NCBI GenBank assembly: GCA_027295705.1
Contig: JAPUKJ010000066.1
Span: forward strand, 1 to 35,256
DNA from: Ignavibacteria bacterium
Lineage (GTDB): Bacteria > Bacteroidota > Ignavibacteria > UBA10030 > UBA6906
DNA: 35,256 bases
Direction of reading: 5' to 3'
Below are positions 1-9,533 of the stretch, in pieces. The position numbers and the translations under genes were made by a program. Positions within the stretch are counted from its first letter, which is position 1. Each line of letters begins with the position of its first letter. The notes beneath the pieces are model-generated. The model was not told the origin of the DNA. It did not search any database and saw only the letters and a list, made by a program, of their open reading frames with translations.

Positions 1-1
1 A

Positions 2-145
2 CGATTAGTACGCGATGCAGCCATTCGACTCACAACCAAGATCACGGAACGGTTCACCTCTGCCTTCCCCACCGATCCTGTTCAAGACAGCAAAATCATC
101 ATCGACTACTTGTTGGGCAACACTAACGGCGCCGGCCAGGGCTAA
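2..145 (+). CDS. C-terminal fragment of an unidentified protein (5' end outside the window)
   Basis: Open from the window edge to TAA at 143-145: RLVRDAAIRLTTKITERFTSAFPTDPVQDSKIIIDYLLGNTNGAGQG*. Ends just before the stop of the convergent pfk pseudogene. Family not recognised. Confidence 0.35.
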   Translation, partial: RLVRDAAIRLTTKITERFTSAFPTDPVQDSKIIIDYLLGNTNGAGQG

Positions 146-161
146 TCACCGAGACAAGTTC

Positions 162-1179
162 CTAGAGCCTGGCTGCACGGATCAACTGGGAATCTGGCGG
201 AACCAGACGCTGCTTTCCGACGGCATCCTCGAGAGGGACCGTAACTGCACTGGCGAACTCTCCACGCGAAGCCGCCTCGAGAGCTACCGCGCTAAATCGT
301 GTCCCAAGAAGTCTGTCAAAAGCTGAGGGCTACCACCCCTCTGCACTTAACCAAGAACGGTCACACGTGTTTCAAGTCCTGTTTCTTGCTCGATTCTCTT
401 CGCAATAAGCTCTCCCATCCCACCAAGCCTGACCGGATCCGTCCGCTTCACATCCATCTCCTTCACGCTAGTATCATCGCCTGCAGGTTTACCCCTCCGC
501 AACGCATACAATCCTGAACTTTGCCCCTTTGCTGCGTTTCAACACTGTATCAAACACTGAATCCCACGAAAATGGAATCTCAGGAATCAACATAACATCC
601 GCTCCACCTGCAACACCGGCACCCAAATGCGATCCACCCAGCATAGCGCCCCATCGTTTCGATCACCATGACGCGATGGTGCGCGGATGCAGTTGTTTGG
701 AGACGGTCGTCCGCCTCAGTTGCAACAGCGCGAGCGGAATTGTGACCAAAGGTGATATCTGTCGCCTCGAGATCGTTGTCAATTGTCTTCCCCATATCGA
801 AGAGTTTGTGTGTTATGGCTTGTGTCCCATCACCGCCAATGGCCACCAATACGTCAAGATGCCAGTTGCGATAGTGCTCTAGTACTTGCTTAGATGCATC
901 AATGATGCGTGGTTTCGACGGACCCCCGAACGGATAATGGAAAGGATCTCCTTTGCTGGAGGTTCCGAGAATCGTTCCGCCTACGTTTATGATGCCCGAA
1001 ACATCAAGTGGTGTCAGTTCTCGGCATCGACCTTCGACCAGCCCTTCGAAACCGTCCATGATTCCTATATGTGTTGAATCGTGTTGAGCCATTGCCGGCT
1101 TGGCGACACTTCGAATGACAGCGTTTAATCCAGGGCAGTCGCCTCCGCCTGTGAGGATGCCTATTCTTCGAAGTTTCAT
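162..1179 (-). pseudogene. pfkA: 6-phosphofructokinase, degraded (frameshifts, in-frame stop, internal deletion)
   Basis: N-terminal ORF has RIGILTGGGDCPGLNAVIR, AIGGDGTQ, KTIDNDLEATDITFG, HHRVMVIETMGRYAGW. Homology continues in other frames downstream: GAGVAGGADVMLIPEIPFSWDSVFDTVLKRSKGAKFRIVCVAEG / KPAGDDTSVKEMDVKRTDPVRLGGMGELIAKRIEQETGLETRVTVLG*VQRGGSP / AFDRLLGTRF. Confidence 0.87.
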
Positions 1180-1436
1180 TTGAGTGGCTTAGAGATTGTG
1201 TGCGGAGAATTGAAATGTGGTCACCAGGTAAGCTGGTTATCCACAGTGTACCAGGTCAGCCTGTGAACCAAACCTCGCCTCAATAATACGTTTTTGGCAG
1301 AAATTTGGAAATCATCGATGAGAAAGAAACATGCTTGACTCTTTGGAGACTCTCATGCCGCCTTCATAAGGGTAAAACGACATAGTTTCTCGCTTGCGTA
1401 TCATGAAAACATTTTCTTACTTACACACGTTGTCTA

Positions 1437-2360
1437 ATGAGTAAAACTGTTGAAGAATACAAGAAATCCCTCAAAATGGGTGAAGCTGAGGAAATCCTTG
1501 ACCTCATCTTCTACCGCCCTTTAGCACTCGGCTTCGTAAAACTGATTTATCGTTTGCCGATAACCCCAAACCAGGTAACATATCTTTCACTTCTGGCTGG
1601 CCTTGCCTCCGCGTACTATTTTTCTCAGGGAACACCAGAACAATTCGCAGTCGCAGGCATCTGGTACGCGATCGCCAACATGCTTGATTGCGCCGATGGT
1701 CAGCTTGCCCGCTTGCAAAACAGTGGCACACCTCTTGGGCGCCTTGTAGATGGCCTCGTGGACTGGATCATCAGTGTAGCAATCTTCGTATGCTTAGGGA
1801 TTGGCCTCGCTGCTCAGACGGGCCAGCCGATCGTATGGTATGTAGTGGTTGCGGGCGGTCTTACGTCTGCCATACATTCAATCCTCTTTGATTACTATCG
1901 GCAAGACTACATTGCGAAGGTGCGTGGCCAGAAGAGTTACCTTACCTGCGAGATCGAAAAGATAGAAACAGAATTGCAAAAAGGTGGTTACACAAAGAAT
2001 GGAACGCTCAGACAAATTCCTTTGCATATCTATCTCAATTACCTACGCATCCAACAGCGGTCGCAATTGAAAAAAGTTGACGGCAAGGAGGTCTCTGCAG
2101 ATTTGTATCGCGATTCGTTCAAGCGGCTCACAGGTTGGTGGACATTCCTGGGTGCCACGACAAACCGCTCGTTGCTGATCATTGCAGCACTTTTTCATCA
2201 ACCGGAGATTTTCCTTTGGATAGTCGTCGTGCCTGGCAATGTCTACCTTGCCATAATCCTGCTTTGGCAAAGAAGTATCCAACGGCGACTTGATGAGTCT
2301 CTCAAGCGCCACACAATTCAGCAGCCAGCAGAGGCGCCAGCTCAATCCATGACAAATTAG
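1437..2360 (+). CDS. CDP-alcohol phosphatidyltransferase family membrane protein
   Basis: Family signature DCADGQLARLQNSGTPLGRLVDGLVDW (DxxDGxxAR...GxxxDxxxD); several hydrophobic helices. Confidence 0.87.
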   Translation: MSKTVEEYKKSLKMGEAEEILDLIFYRPLALGFVKLIYRLPITPNQVTYLSLLAGLASAYYFSQGTPEQFAVAGIWYAIANMLDCADGQLARLQNSGTPLGRLVDGLVDWIISVAIFVCLGIGLAAQTGQPIVWYVVVAGGLTSAIHSILFDYYRQDYIAKVRGQKSYLTCEIEKIETELQKGGYTKNGTLRQIPLHIYLNYLRIQQRSQLKKVDGKEVSADLYRDSFKRLTGWWTFLGATTNRSLLIIAALFHQPEIFLWIVVVPGNVYLAIILLWQRSIQRRLDESLKRHTIQQPAEAPAQSMTN

Positions 2361-2460
2361 CCCAAGCCTTCGTCGATTGAAACTGCATAGTATTTAAGAA
2401 TCCCTGGACGAGTATCTAGCAACAATGTCTCCCCAAGAATAAACATAGGAAAAACAAACT

Positions 2461-3531
2461 ATGGGTCAGATACTTTTGGATCGAAATGAAAATCAGTACG
2501 GCCCGGCGCCAACATGTTATAGAGCTCTTCGAGAGGCGAACTTGCTTCAGATGAGTATGTATTCTCGCGACTATCTGCTTGCAAGAAAAAGTGAACTTTC
2601 GTATCGCCTGAGTCACCAGTTCGGGATTCCTGAGAACCGCCTGCTTCTTAGCTATGGAAGTGAAGATATGCTGAAACAGACTGTGCATTGCTACTTGAAG
2701 CCAGGTGAGACGATGCTGTCGCCGCGGCAGTCGTGGTGGTACTACAAATCGATAGCAAAAGAGGTTGGCGGCAAGCAGGTTGAATATGCACTCCATGAGA
2801 AGGGTCACAAGTTCGAGTACAGCATCGAAGAGATGCTCAGGTTGTGCGACATCCACCACCCTCAACTCATCCTTATTGCTTCACCGAACAACCCAACGGG
2901 AAACAGCATACGCAAGGAAGATCTGATTAAACTGATCGAGTATTGTAAGTCATCGGTGATCGTTTTGGATGAGGCTTATTTCGGTTTCTCAAACGAGCGG
3001 CGCAATGACATCAAGAAGCTCTTAGAATCCCACGGACTGCTAGTTATCCTGAGAACATTTTCCAAATACTACGCGCTGGCTGGTCTTCGCATAGGGTACG
3101 CATGCGTAGGTGAAGATGTTACGCACTTAACAACATACAGCGCGCGATACCTGGGATATAATCAACTCACAGAAAAGATTGCCCTTGCCGCTCTCGACGA
3201 TGAAGAATATTACCACTCAATTACACAGAAGATGTGTGAGGACAAAGAATCATACTACCGCGAGTTCGCTTCCCTTGAGGGCTTCACACCGTTTCATTCA
3301 GACGCGAACTTCATCTTGGTTCGTTACCCTATTCTGCAGAAACAGTACCTTGAGTCGGAATTACGGCGTCGGAATATTGTCCTGAAATTCCTGAGTGATC
3401 CAGGACTTGAAGATTGCATAAGGATCACCGTCGGGACAAAAGAACAAAACGCTTTTGTGATTTCATCAATGAAAGAGATCGTAAAGCTTGGCGTTAGTAT
3501 ACCCTCCCAACCGGCCTTCGTAAAGGGATGA
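2461..3531 (+). CDS. PLP-dependent class I/II aminotransferase-fold enzyme (HisC/CobD-like)
   Basis: LDRNENQYGPAP N-terminus, ASPNNPTGN, VLDEAYFGF, PLP-lysine motif RTFSKYYALAGLRIGYA; HisC/CobD-like layout. Confidence 0.86.
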   Translation: MGQILLDRNENQYGPAPTCYRALREANLLQMSMYSRDYLLARKSELSYRLSHQFGIPENRLLLSYGSEDMLKQTVHCYLKPGETMLSPRQSWWYYKSIAKEVGGKQVEYALHEKGHKFEYSIEEMLRLCDIHHPQLILIASPNNPTGNSIRKEDLIKLIEYCKSSVIVLDEAYFGFSNERRNDIKKLLESHGLLVILRTFSKYYALAGLRIGYACVGEDVTHLTTYSARYLGYNQLTEKIALAALDDEEYYHSITQKMCEDKESYYREFASLEGFTPFHSDANFILVRYPILQKQYLESELRRRNIVLKFLSDPGLEDCIRITVGTKEQNAFVISSMKEIVKLGVSIPSQPAFVKG

Positions 3532-4250
3532 CAGCTGTCATCCTTGCCGCAGGAATCGCTTCTCGGATGCGGCCCTTGACCGATACTACACCAAAATCCT
3601 TGCTCCCGGTAGGAGGAAAGCCACTGCTGCAGCGGACGTTGGAGGCTCTTCACAAGAATGGCATAAAGCGGTACATCATGGTGACTGGACACTGTCACCA
3701 AATGATAAAGGATCTTGTGCTCTTCATGGGCTTTCCTCTCCCTGTTTTATACGTTCACAATCCCAATTTCGCGACGACAAACAACAACTACTCGCTATGG
3801 TTAGTTAAACCTAATGTAATTGGCCAATCAATTCTGCTAATGGATGCGGATATACTCTTCGACTCTGAAATCCTCACAAAGCTGCAAAACTCCCCCTACG
3901 AGAACGCGCTCATAGTCCGTGTGAGTAACCACCTGGGGCACGAAGAAATCAAGCTTCAGGTCGACCATTCAGGCCTTGTGAAGAAAATCGGAAGAGACGT
4001 CAACCCGCAAGGAGCTATGGGAGAATCGATTGGAATCGAGAAGTTTTCTGCAGCTGCGGTGGGACACTTGTTCGAGGCTTTAGAACAAAGAAAAAATTGT
4101 GATGAGTTCTACGAAGTTTCATTCCAGATGATAATTGATAGGGGTGTGAAGATCTACACGGTGGATAGCGGATCGCACCCTTGCATGGAAATCGATACCC
4201 TTGAAGATCTAAGAGCCGCGGGTAAACTCCCGCTTGCTGCTTTGCGATGA
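3528..4250 (+). CDS. LicC-like sugar/choline-phosphate-type nucleotidyltransferase
   Basis: MTAVILAAGIASRMRPLTDTTPKSLLPVGGKPLL; NPNFATTNNNYSLWLV; LLMDADILFD; MEIDTLEDL. Overlaps the upstream stop by 4 nt (ATGA). Confidence 0.87.
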   Translation: MTAVILAAGIASRMRPLTDTTPKSLLPVGGKPLLQRTLEALHKNGIKRYIMVTGHCHQMIKDLVLFMGFPLPVLYVHNPNFATTNNNYSLWLVKPNVIGQSILLMDADILFDSEILTKLQNSPYENALIVRVSNHLGHEEIKLQVDHSGLVKKIGRDVNPQGAMGESIGIEKFSAAAVGHLFEALEQRKNCDEFYEVSFQMIIDRGVKIYTVDSGSHPCMEIDTLEDLRAAGKLPLAALR

Positions 4251-4430
4251 GCTCAAAAACGCGATATGCATACCAAAAGTCGATCAAATCAGAAATTCTC
4301 AGACGAATTAATAAACATATACCTACTTCGCCCAGCTGTGATTTTCATGAACTTCCTCTGGCTGGTCTGTATCCTGTACCGAAGGGTTTATTTGTCTAAC
4401 CGCTTGATCTACTCTTTGCCCTAACAAACA

Positions 4431-6764
4431 TCAGGAATTTGGCTCTTCCTGATTCATTCCACGCAGAAGTCCAGCTTCGATAACAAGATGCTGGTCCAAA
4501 TTGACGCCGTAGAGTATCCGTAGATTCTCATGTGTTTTGGCATCATCCGCCGTAATGATACCTGACTTCCAGGCTGTGTGAAGAGCTTCTGTGTATGCCT
4601 CAAGTTGCACTTCGCGCTCAAGCACCGCATGTTCACTATCACTGATAGCGAGCGATCGACGCACAACATCTAACATAAGATTTTCTTCTTTGCTGGGCTG
4701 CCCATCGACCCAGGCTTGCTTCAGCATACTGTGGTACGTGTTCACCGATTCTTTTCTCAGTAACTCACGTCCCTCGTTCGCCAACCGGTCTTTCTGCTGT
4801 TCCACTTTCCTCCTAGCCTCGCCTTCGATGGAGCGTTGCTGCGGAACAGCTTTTGCCTGATCCTTTTTCTTTTGAGCACTGAGAATTTTCACCTCCAATT
4901 CCTGACCTTTGTCATTTCCAGGATCAATTGCATAGACGGTTTCGATCTCGTTAAGCGCATTCTCCAATGCCCCCTCAAGGAAGTACTGGTTTGCCGTGGC
5001 AAGGCAGCCAGCAACTTTTGCCGAGCGCATTGCACGGCGTTCTTTTTCTTCACGTTCTTTCTTCGTCTGCTCTTCGATCTTACGCTGGACCTCCTTGATT
5101 TTGCGTTGTTGCTCTTCCCTTAAGCGCTTGGCTTCTGCTTGACGACGGCCATACTCATCACGTGCAACATAGATCGCCTGTTCAAAGCTCCGCGCCTCTT
5201 CATGTGAAGGATTCAGCAGGAAAACCTTCGTCACCTCCTTAAGTGCATCCTCAAACTGGTTGCGCGCCACATATTCTCTTCCCTTTTCAATGTAGGAGCG
5301 GATCTTTTTCTGTTGTGCAAGTTGCCGTCCTTCCTCGATTGCCTGCCGGACAGCTTCCTCCTGCCTTCTGGTTTCTACCAGCCCTCGCAGACGCTTCACC
5401 TCAAGTTCCTGCTGCAGCCGCCGCTCGTCCTCCCCAGCCTTTCTTTTCAACTCCTCCGCATGTCGATGCTCTTCTTCAACTCGTCGTCTGTTTTCTGCTT
5501 CTGCTTTCTCTCGCGCCTCTTTTTCAATTCTGGTGCGCTCCGCTTCAAAGAGTCGACGCTGCTCTTCTAAAAGCCGCTTCTTTTCCTCTTCAAGCCTCCG
5601 TGCGTATTGCTCCTCTATTTGTCTCCGGGCAATCTCTTCAGCTTCCCTGCGGGCTTTTTCTTTCTCGTGCTGCAGCCGTTGTAGTTCGAGAAGCTTCTCC
5701 CGCTCATTATCGAGATCCCTACGAACTTTCTCTTCAATTCGTTTCTTCTCTGCTTCAAGTCTCGCTCTTTCCTCCTCAAGTTTATGATGCGCTTCATCTT
5801 CAACGCGCTTGATCTCATCCTCTTTTGCTCGACGACGAGCCTCCGCAGCCTCCAGTTCCCTCTTCGCCAATTCAGTAAGCTTTTTCCGCTCCTCCTCATG
5901 GCGCGCACGCATTTCTTCTTCAAGATGCTTTTTTTCTATCTCAAGCTTCTTTTCAGTCTCCTGAGCGAGCCGGACACGCTCTTCCTCCAGTTTGCCTTGC
6001 GCCGCTTCCAGGATACGTTTCCGCTCTGCCTCAGCAGCTTTTCTTAGATTCTCTGCCTCCGTTCTAATGCGCTCTTCATCTTTCTCCCTTCGCTTTTTCT
6101 CGGTCTCCAGTCTCAGGTGAGCTTCTTCCTCATGCCTTTTCCGTTCTTCTTCGAGCTTCCGATTTGCCTCTTCCAGCTTGCGCCGGATCTCTTCCTCTGC
6201 CTTGCGGTGGGCTTCCTCTTCAAGTTTTCTACGCTGGTCATCTTCGGCTCTACGCTTGGCTTCTTCAATAACATGGCGTCGAGCTTCTTCCTCTATAGCT
6301 CGGCGCTGTGCCTGTAGCTCTCTCTCGCGTTTTGCTTGCGCTTCCTTGCCTGCAGCCTCTTGTTGAGAACGCTGAAGATTCTCTTCCTCTTGATTTTCTT
6401 TGTTTTCAAGGATCTGAGCTGGAACGGTGGTTTCACGCGCCGGGGAGGATATTGGTGAGTCCGTTGCTGTGGTCGTTTCCTGATCCTCGCCACCCCGTTT
6501 TTCGATCGCATATTTGATACGCTCCTTATACGCGATCGCATATGGATTATGTGGATCGGTTTCTATAGCCGATACCACAAGCCTGTCTGCCCCCTCGTAG
6601 TTACCATTTTTATAGAGCTTGTCTGCCATCTTGAGAAAATCGCCAGACTTTTTGCGACGTTCCTCCCTTGATGTGTCCTTCAGTTCTGCCACAGCAAAAA
6701 AGATTTGTCTAGAGTATTCAATTCGCGCAAGCTCAAATATATCCAATAAGGGATATAATGTCAA
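4431..6764 (-). CDS. Large E/K/R-rich coiled-coil protein with TPR-like modules and a C-terminal tandem helical motif
   Basis: 777-aa ORF; ~400 residues of charged heptad-like sequence between TPR-like segments (MADKLYKNGNYEGADRLVVSAIETDPHNPYA; YVARNQFEDALKEVTKVFLLNPSHEEA; YFLEGALENALNEIETVYAIDPGNDKG). Confidence 0.8.
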   Translation of the reverse strand: MTLYPLLDIFELARIEYSRQIFFAVAELKDTSREERRKKSGDFLKMADKLYKNGNYEGADRLVVSAIETDPHNPYAIAYKERIKYAIEKRGGEDQETTTATDSPISSPARETTVPAQILENKENQEEENLQRSQQEAAGKEAQAKRERELQAQRRAIEEEARRHVIEEAKRRAEDDQRRKLEEEAHRKAEEEIRRKLEEANRKLEEERKRHEEEAHLRLETEKKRREKDEERIRTEAENLRKAAEAERKRILEAAQGKLEEERVRLAQETEKKLEIEKKHLEEEMRARHEEERKKLTELAKRELEAAEARRRAKEDEIKRVEDEAHHKLEEERARLEAEKKRIEEKVRRDLDNEREKLLELQRLQHEKEKARREAEEIARRQIEEQYARRLEEEKKRLLEEQRRLFEAERTRIEKEAREKAEAENRRRVEEEHRHAEELKRKAGEDERRLQQELEVKRLRGLVETRRQEEAVRQAIEEGRQLAQQKKIRSYIEKGREYVARNQFEDALKEVTKVFLLNPSHEEARSFEQAIYVARDEYGRRQAEAKRLREEQQRKIKEVQRKIEEQTKKEREEKERRAMRSAKVAGCLATANQYFLEGALENALNEIETVYAIDPGNDKGQELEVKILSAQKKKDQAKAVPQQRSIEGEARRKVEQQKDRLANEGRELLRKESVNTYHSMLKQAWVDGQPSKEENLMLDVVRRSLAISDSEHAVLEREVQLEAYTEALHTAWKSGIITADDAKTHENLRILYGVNLDQHLVIEAGLLRGMNQEEPNS

Positions 6765-6830
6765 CGTAAGCCGAGGGCTGTGCTACCGCATCGATTCACT
6801 ATTGATCCATTTGGAAAGACTGACGGGAGG

Positions 6831-9302
6831 CTAGCGGGTTATTGCTTGAAGAAAACCTGGGTTCGCACGCAGATTGTAAAAGTCCATATCGAGGAGAGTC
6901 GCTAGTCGGTATTTGCGCTCAATCGCTTTTCTAAGATACTCCAACGCTTCTTCATTCTCCCTGCGCAACGCGTACATTCGCGCAGTATTGTAAAGGACGT
7001 CAAGGTTATCGGGAGCAATCAATTGTGCTCGCGTATTACTCGGTAGCGCCTCGTTATATCTTCCAAGACGTGTATATATGAGCGCCAAATAAGAAAGTCC
7101 AACAGCATCATCGGGATTCTTGTCCAGCATATTTTCCAATAACTCTTTCGCGCGGACGAACACAGCTCCCCATTGCTGCAAGGGTTTGCCTGCCGCAGAA
7201 TAGATCCTCCCTAGTCTATAGTAGTCCATATAGTTTCTCCGCGATCTAGCAATGCGGTCATTGAGGATCTCGGCAGCGCGATCGTGTTGCTGCAGGTACA
7301 CTAAAATGTCTGCGTAGTAACCACTTTGATACTCGTCGGAATCAGAAGCGTAGCGCATGCCAATCTCGTAACTTTGAAGCGCGGCGTTATAGTTTCCACG
7401 ATATTGTTGAACAAGAGCTAGGTTCGTGTAAGATGCGACGTTGTATGGATCTGCTGACACCGCGTCCAACGCTGCTATCAGGGCGTCGTCAGATCTGTTC
7501 TTCACAAGATACACAACGGACAGCCGCCTTTGTGATTCAGCGTCATCAGGCACTATGCTGACTGCCTGTTCCAGATAGTTGAGCGCCTTGTCATACTCTG
7601 ACTGAAATTGCTCTACCATGGCACGCACTCGAAGAGCTTCCGGTGTACTTGCGCCCAGACGCAAGGCGTGCCTGATCTTCATCGCTGCTAAATTGATGCG
7701 TGCCGACGATAGATCTACTTCAGTGTCAAATGCGAGTAAATGGCACCAACCTGCCGCCACATATGCGTCCACAAAAAGGGAATCGCTGCGTGTAGAACGC
7801 TCAAATGCCTCAGTTGCACGCTGCAATGTATACCGATGGGGATGGCTTAACATGAAGCGCCCTTCTAAGTAGGCGTCGTACGCCTCAGCTTCTCTGGTGG
7901 GTATCCTCCGCAATCCAGCTTCTTCTTGCAAGCTCAGTGAAATCTGCATCTGATCAACAAGGGCTCGACAAATCTCGAGAACCACAGCAGGCAGTTCCCG
8001 CATTGAGGTTTTGATGCTTGACTCCCAGATTGGAGTCGATGACAGCGTGTCAAGAAACCTCAGTTGCAAGGTAACTGTCTCAGAAGTCCGTGTTACGCTC
8101 CACTGTAGATAATAACCCACGCCGAGGCTGCGGGCAATTTGGGAGTCTCGTCCGGACGATCCCCTCGATGAGCGCGCACTTATCGGTGCAATCAAGCACA
8201 GGTCGGAAAGCGTGGCAAGTCGGCTAGTCAACTCTTCGGTCAACCCACCCGCAAGGTACTCAATAGAACCGTTGGAAGCGTCAAACGTTGCAGGAAAAAC
8301 AACGAAGGTATACTTCGGCGGGAAAACCGCTTTGCGAAGATGATCAAATGTGAAATACGCAGCCGCTATCACCGCAACAACAGCCAGCGCAATAACAACA
8401 GGCTTGCCAAGAGTGCGAAGCTTGCCTGTGCTCTTGTCTATCACTCCTTTAACCAGGGGCTGTTCGGGGGGCTCAACTGGAACGGTTTGCTGTGGCGGTA
8501 TATCATACCCAATATCACCATGAGCAATAGGCGCACCCCCCCATACATCGCCCGTCGCCTGCTTTGAAACAGATGGTTCGGGCAACGGTGCTATTGCCGT
8601 TGCACCCGCTTTGCGCTTCGCTTCTTCCTCCTCGATCTGGTTGGCAAGTCGTCTCGCATTCTCTATCTTCCCTCGAAGCTCAAGCGCTTCTTCATTACCT
8701 TGGTCAAATGATAAAACCTCCTCGACACTCGCAATCCCTTTCTCATACTTCTCCTGCTCATAGAATGTCGTTGCAGTCGATAATAGTTCACTAATCTTCT
8801 TTCGCTTCGCCTCGCGCTGCGCACGTCTCTCCGCTGCATCTCCCCGCGTTTTTGATTGTTGCTCCTCCTCTTGCAGATTCTTGATTCTGCCCCTGAAGTT
8901 TTCAAGTTCTAGAGTGTCGGGAATTAGTGCGCTCAGCTCCGTAAAGAGTTGCGAGGCCTTGTCGACTTTCCTTCGATCTAGTGCAATTGCCAGTCTCTCT
9001 CGAAGTTGCAAAATATTCTGTTCTTTTGCCGACGCTGTTTCGGAACCAGCCGCTGAAACATGCCATCGTGGCATCGGAGCGCGTTCACTATCCGGTTTTT
9101 CCTTTTCTTGTTCACTCTGGCGGACCTCAACCTTAGCCTCTTTCTTTCGCTCCTCAACTGCCAGTCCAGACCCCTCAAAACTTGCCTTCTGCTCTTCCTC
9201 CTCAATCCTCTTCAGCTCCGCTTCCTCCGCTTTCCGGCGTATTTCTTCAAGGAGCTTCTTGCGCTCAGTTTCTTTTTGATTCGATCGATTTTCCGAGGTC
9301 AT
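6831..9302 (-). CDS. Coiled-coil N-terminus, one TM helix, TolB-like (COG5616-type) domain and C-terminal TPR repeats
   Basis: TM KPVVIALAVVAVIAAAYFTF; TolB-like FVVFPATFDASNGSIEYLAGGLTEELTSRLATLSDLCLIAPISARSS...IARSLGVGYYLQWSVTR; C-terminal TPRs (KALNYLEQAVSIVPDDAESQRRLSVVYL, ALQSYEIGMRYA, EALPSNTRAQLIAPDNLDVLYNTARMYA). Confidence 0.82.
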   Translation of the reverse strand: MTSENRSNQKETERKKLLEEIRRKAEEAELKRIEEEEQKASFEGSGLAVEERKKEAKVEVRQSEQEKEKPDSERAPMPRWHVSAAGSETASAKEQNILQLRERLAIALDRRKVDKASQLFTELSALIPDTLELENFRGRIKNLQEEEQQSKTRGDAAERRAQREAKRKKISELLSTATTFYEQEKYEKGIASVEEVLSFDQGNEEALELRGKIENARRLANQIEEEEAKRKAGATAIAPLPEPSVSKQATGDVWGGAPIAHGDIGYDIPPQQTVPVEPPEQPLVKGVIDKSTGKLRTLGKPVVIALAVVAVIAAAYFTFDHLRKAVFPPKYTFVVFPATFDASNGSIEYLAGGLTEELTSRLATLSDLCLIAPISARSSRGSSGRDSQIARSLGVGYYLQWSVTRTSETVTLQLRFLDTLSSTPIWESSIKTSMRELPAVVLEICRALVDQMQISLSLQEEAGLRRIPTREAEAYDAYLEGRFMLSHPHRYTLQRATEAFERSTRSDSLFVDAYVAAGWCHLLAFDTEVDLSSARINLAAMKIRHALRLGASTPEALRVRAMVEQFQSEYDKALNYLEQAVSIVPDDAESQRRLSVVYLVKNRSDDALIAALDAVSADPYNVASYTNLALVQQYRGNYNAALQSYEIGMRYASDSDEYQSGYYADILVYLQQHDRAAEILNDRIARSRRNYMDYYRLGRIYSAAGKPLQQWGAVFVRAKELLENMLDKNPDDAVGLSYLALIYTRLGRYNEALPSNTRAQLIAPDNLDVLYNTARMYALRRENEEALEYLRKAIERKYRLATLLDMDFYNLRANPGFLQAITR

Positions 9303-9533
9303 AATATCATTTGTTCACGAAAGCGGGCATCACACTCCGCGCGAAATGAGACATTATTTCACGCAACCCAAAAAATATATTTAAAACACTACCGAATGTC
9401 AATAAATCGAATAGCGGCCATATTTAACGGAAAGCCTTGGTGGGACTTTTTGAGTTGCTTGCAAATCTTGCGCTCCTTGCGAACTTAATTCAAGAGCTAC
9501 CTTCTTAAGGGGGAAGGGTGAGAGCTGAAAGTA

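Noticed and set aside
15-1077. + strand ORFs 15-326, 299-517, 529-882, 886-1077
   Set aside because: They lie antisense to the pfk pseudogene; the minus strand carries clear PFK homology throughout. Only the different frame ending at 145 is kept as a possible CDS end.
162-1179. Programmed frameshifting or a sequencing artefact as explanation for the broken pfk frame
   Set aside because: Several lesions of different types (insertions, deletion, nonsense, 21-nt loss) make recoding implausible; a sequencing artefact cannot be fully excluded without reads but is less likely for all of them together.
4591-6834. Many long + strand ORFs (e.g. 5243-5812, 4836-5123, 5533-5787)
   Set aside because: Antisense shadows of the E/K/R-rich coiled-coil gene; GAA/GAG/AAG-rich codons read as L/F/S-rich frames on the other strand, with no domain signal.
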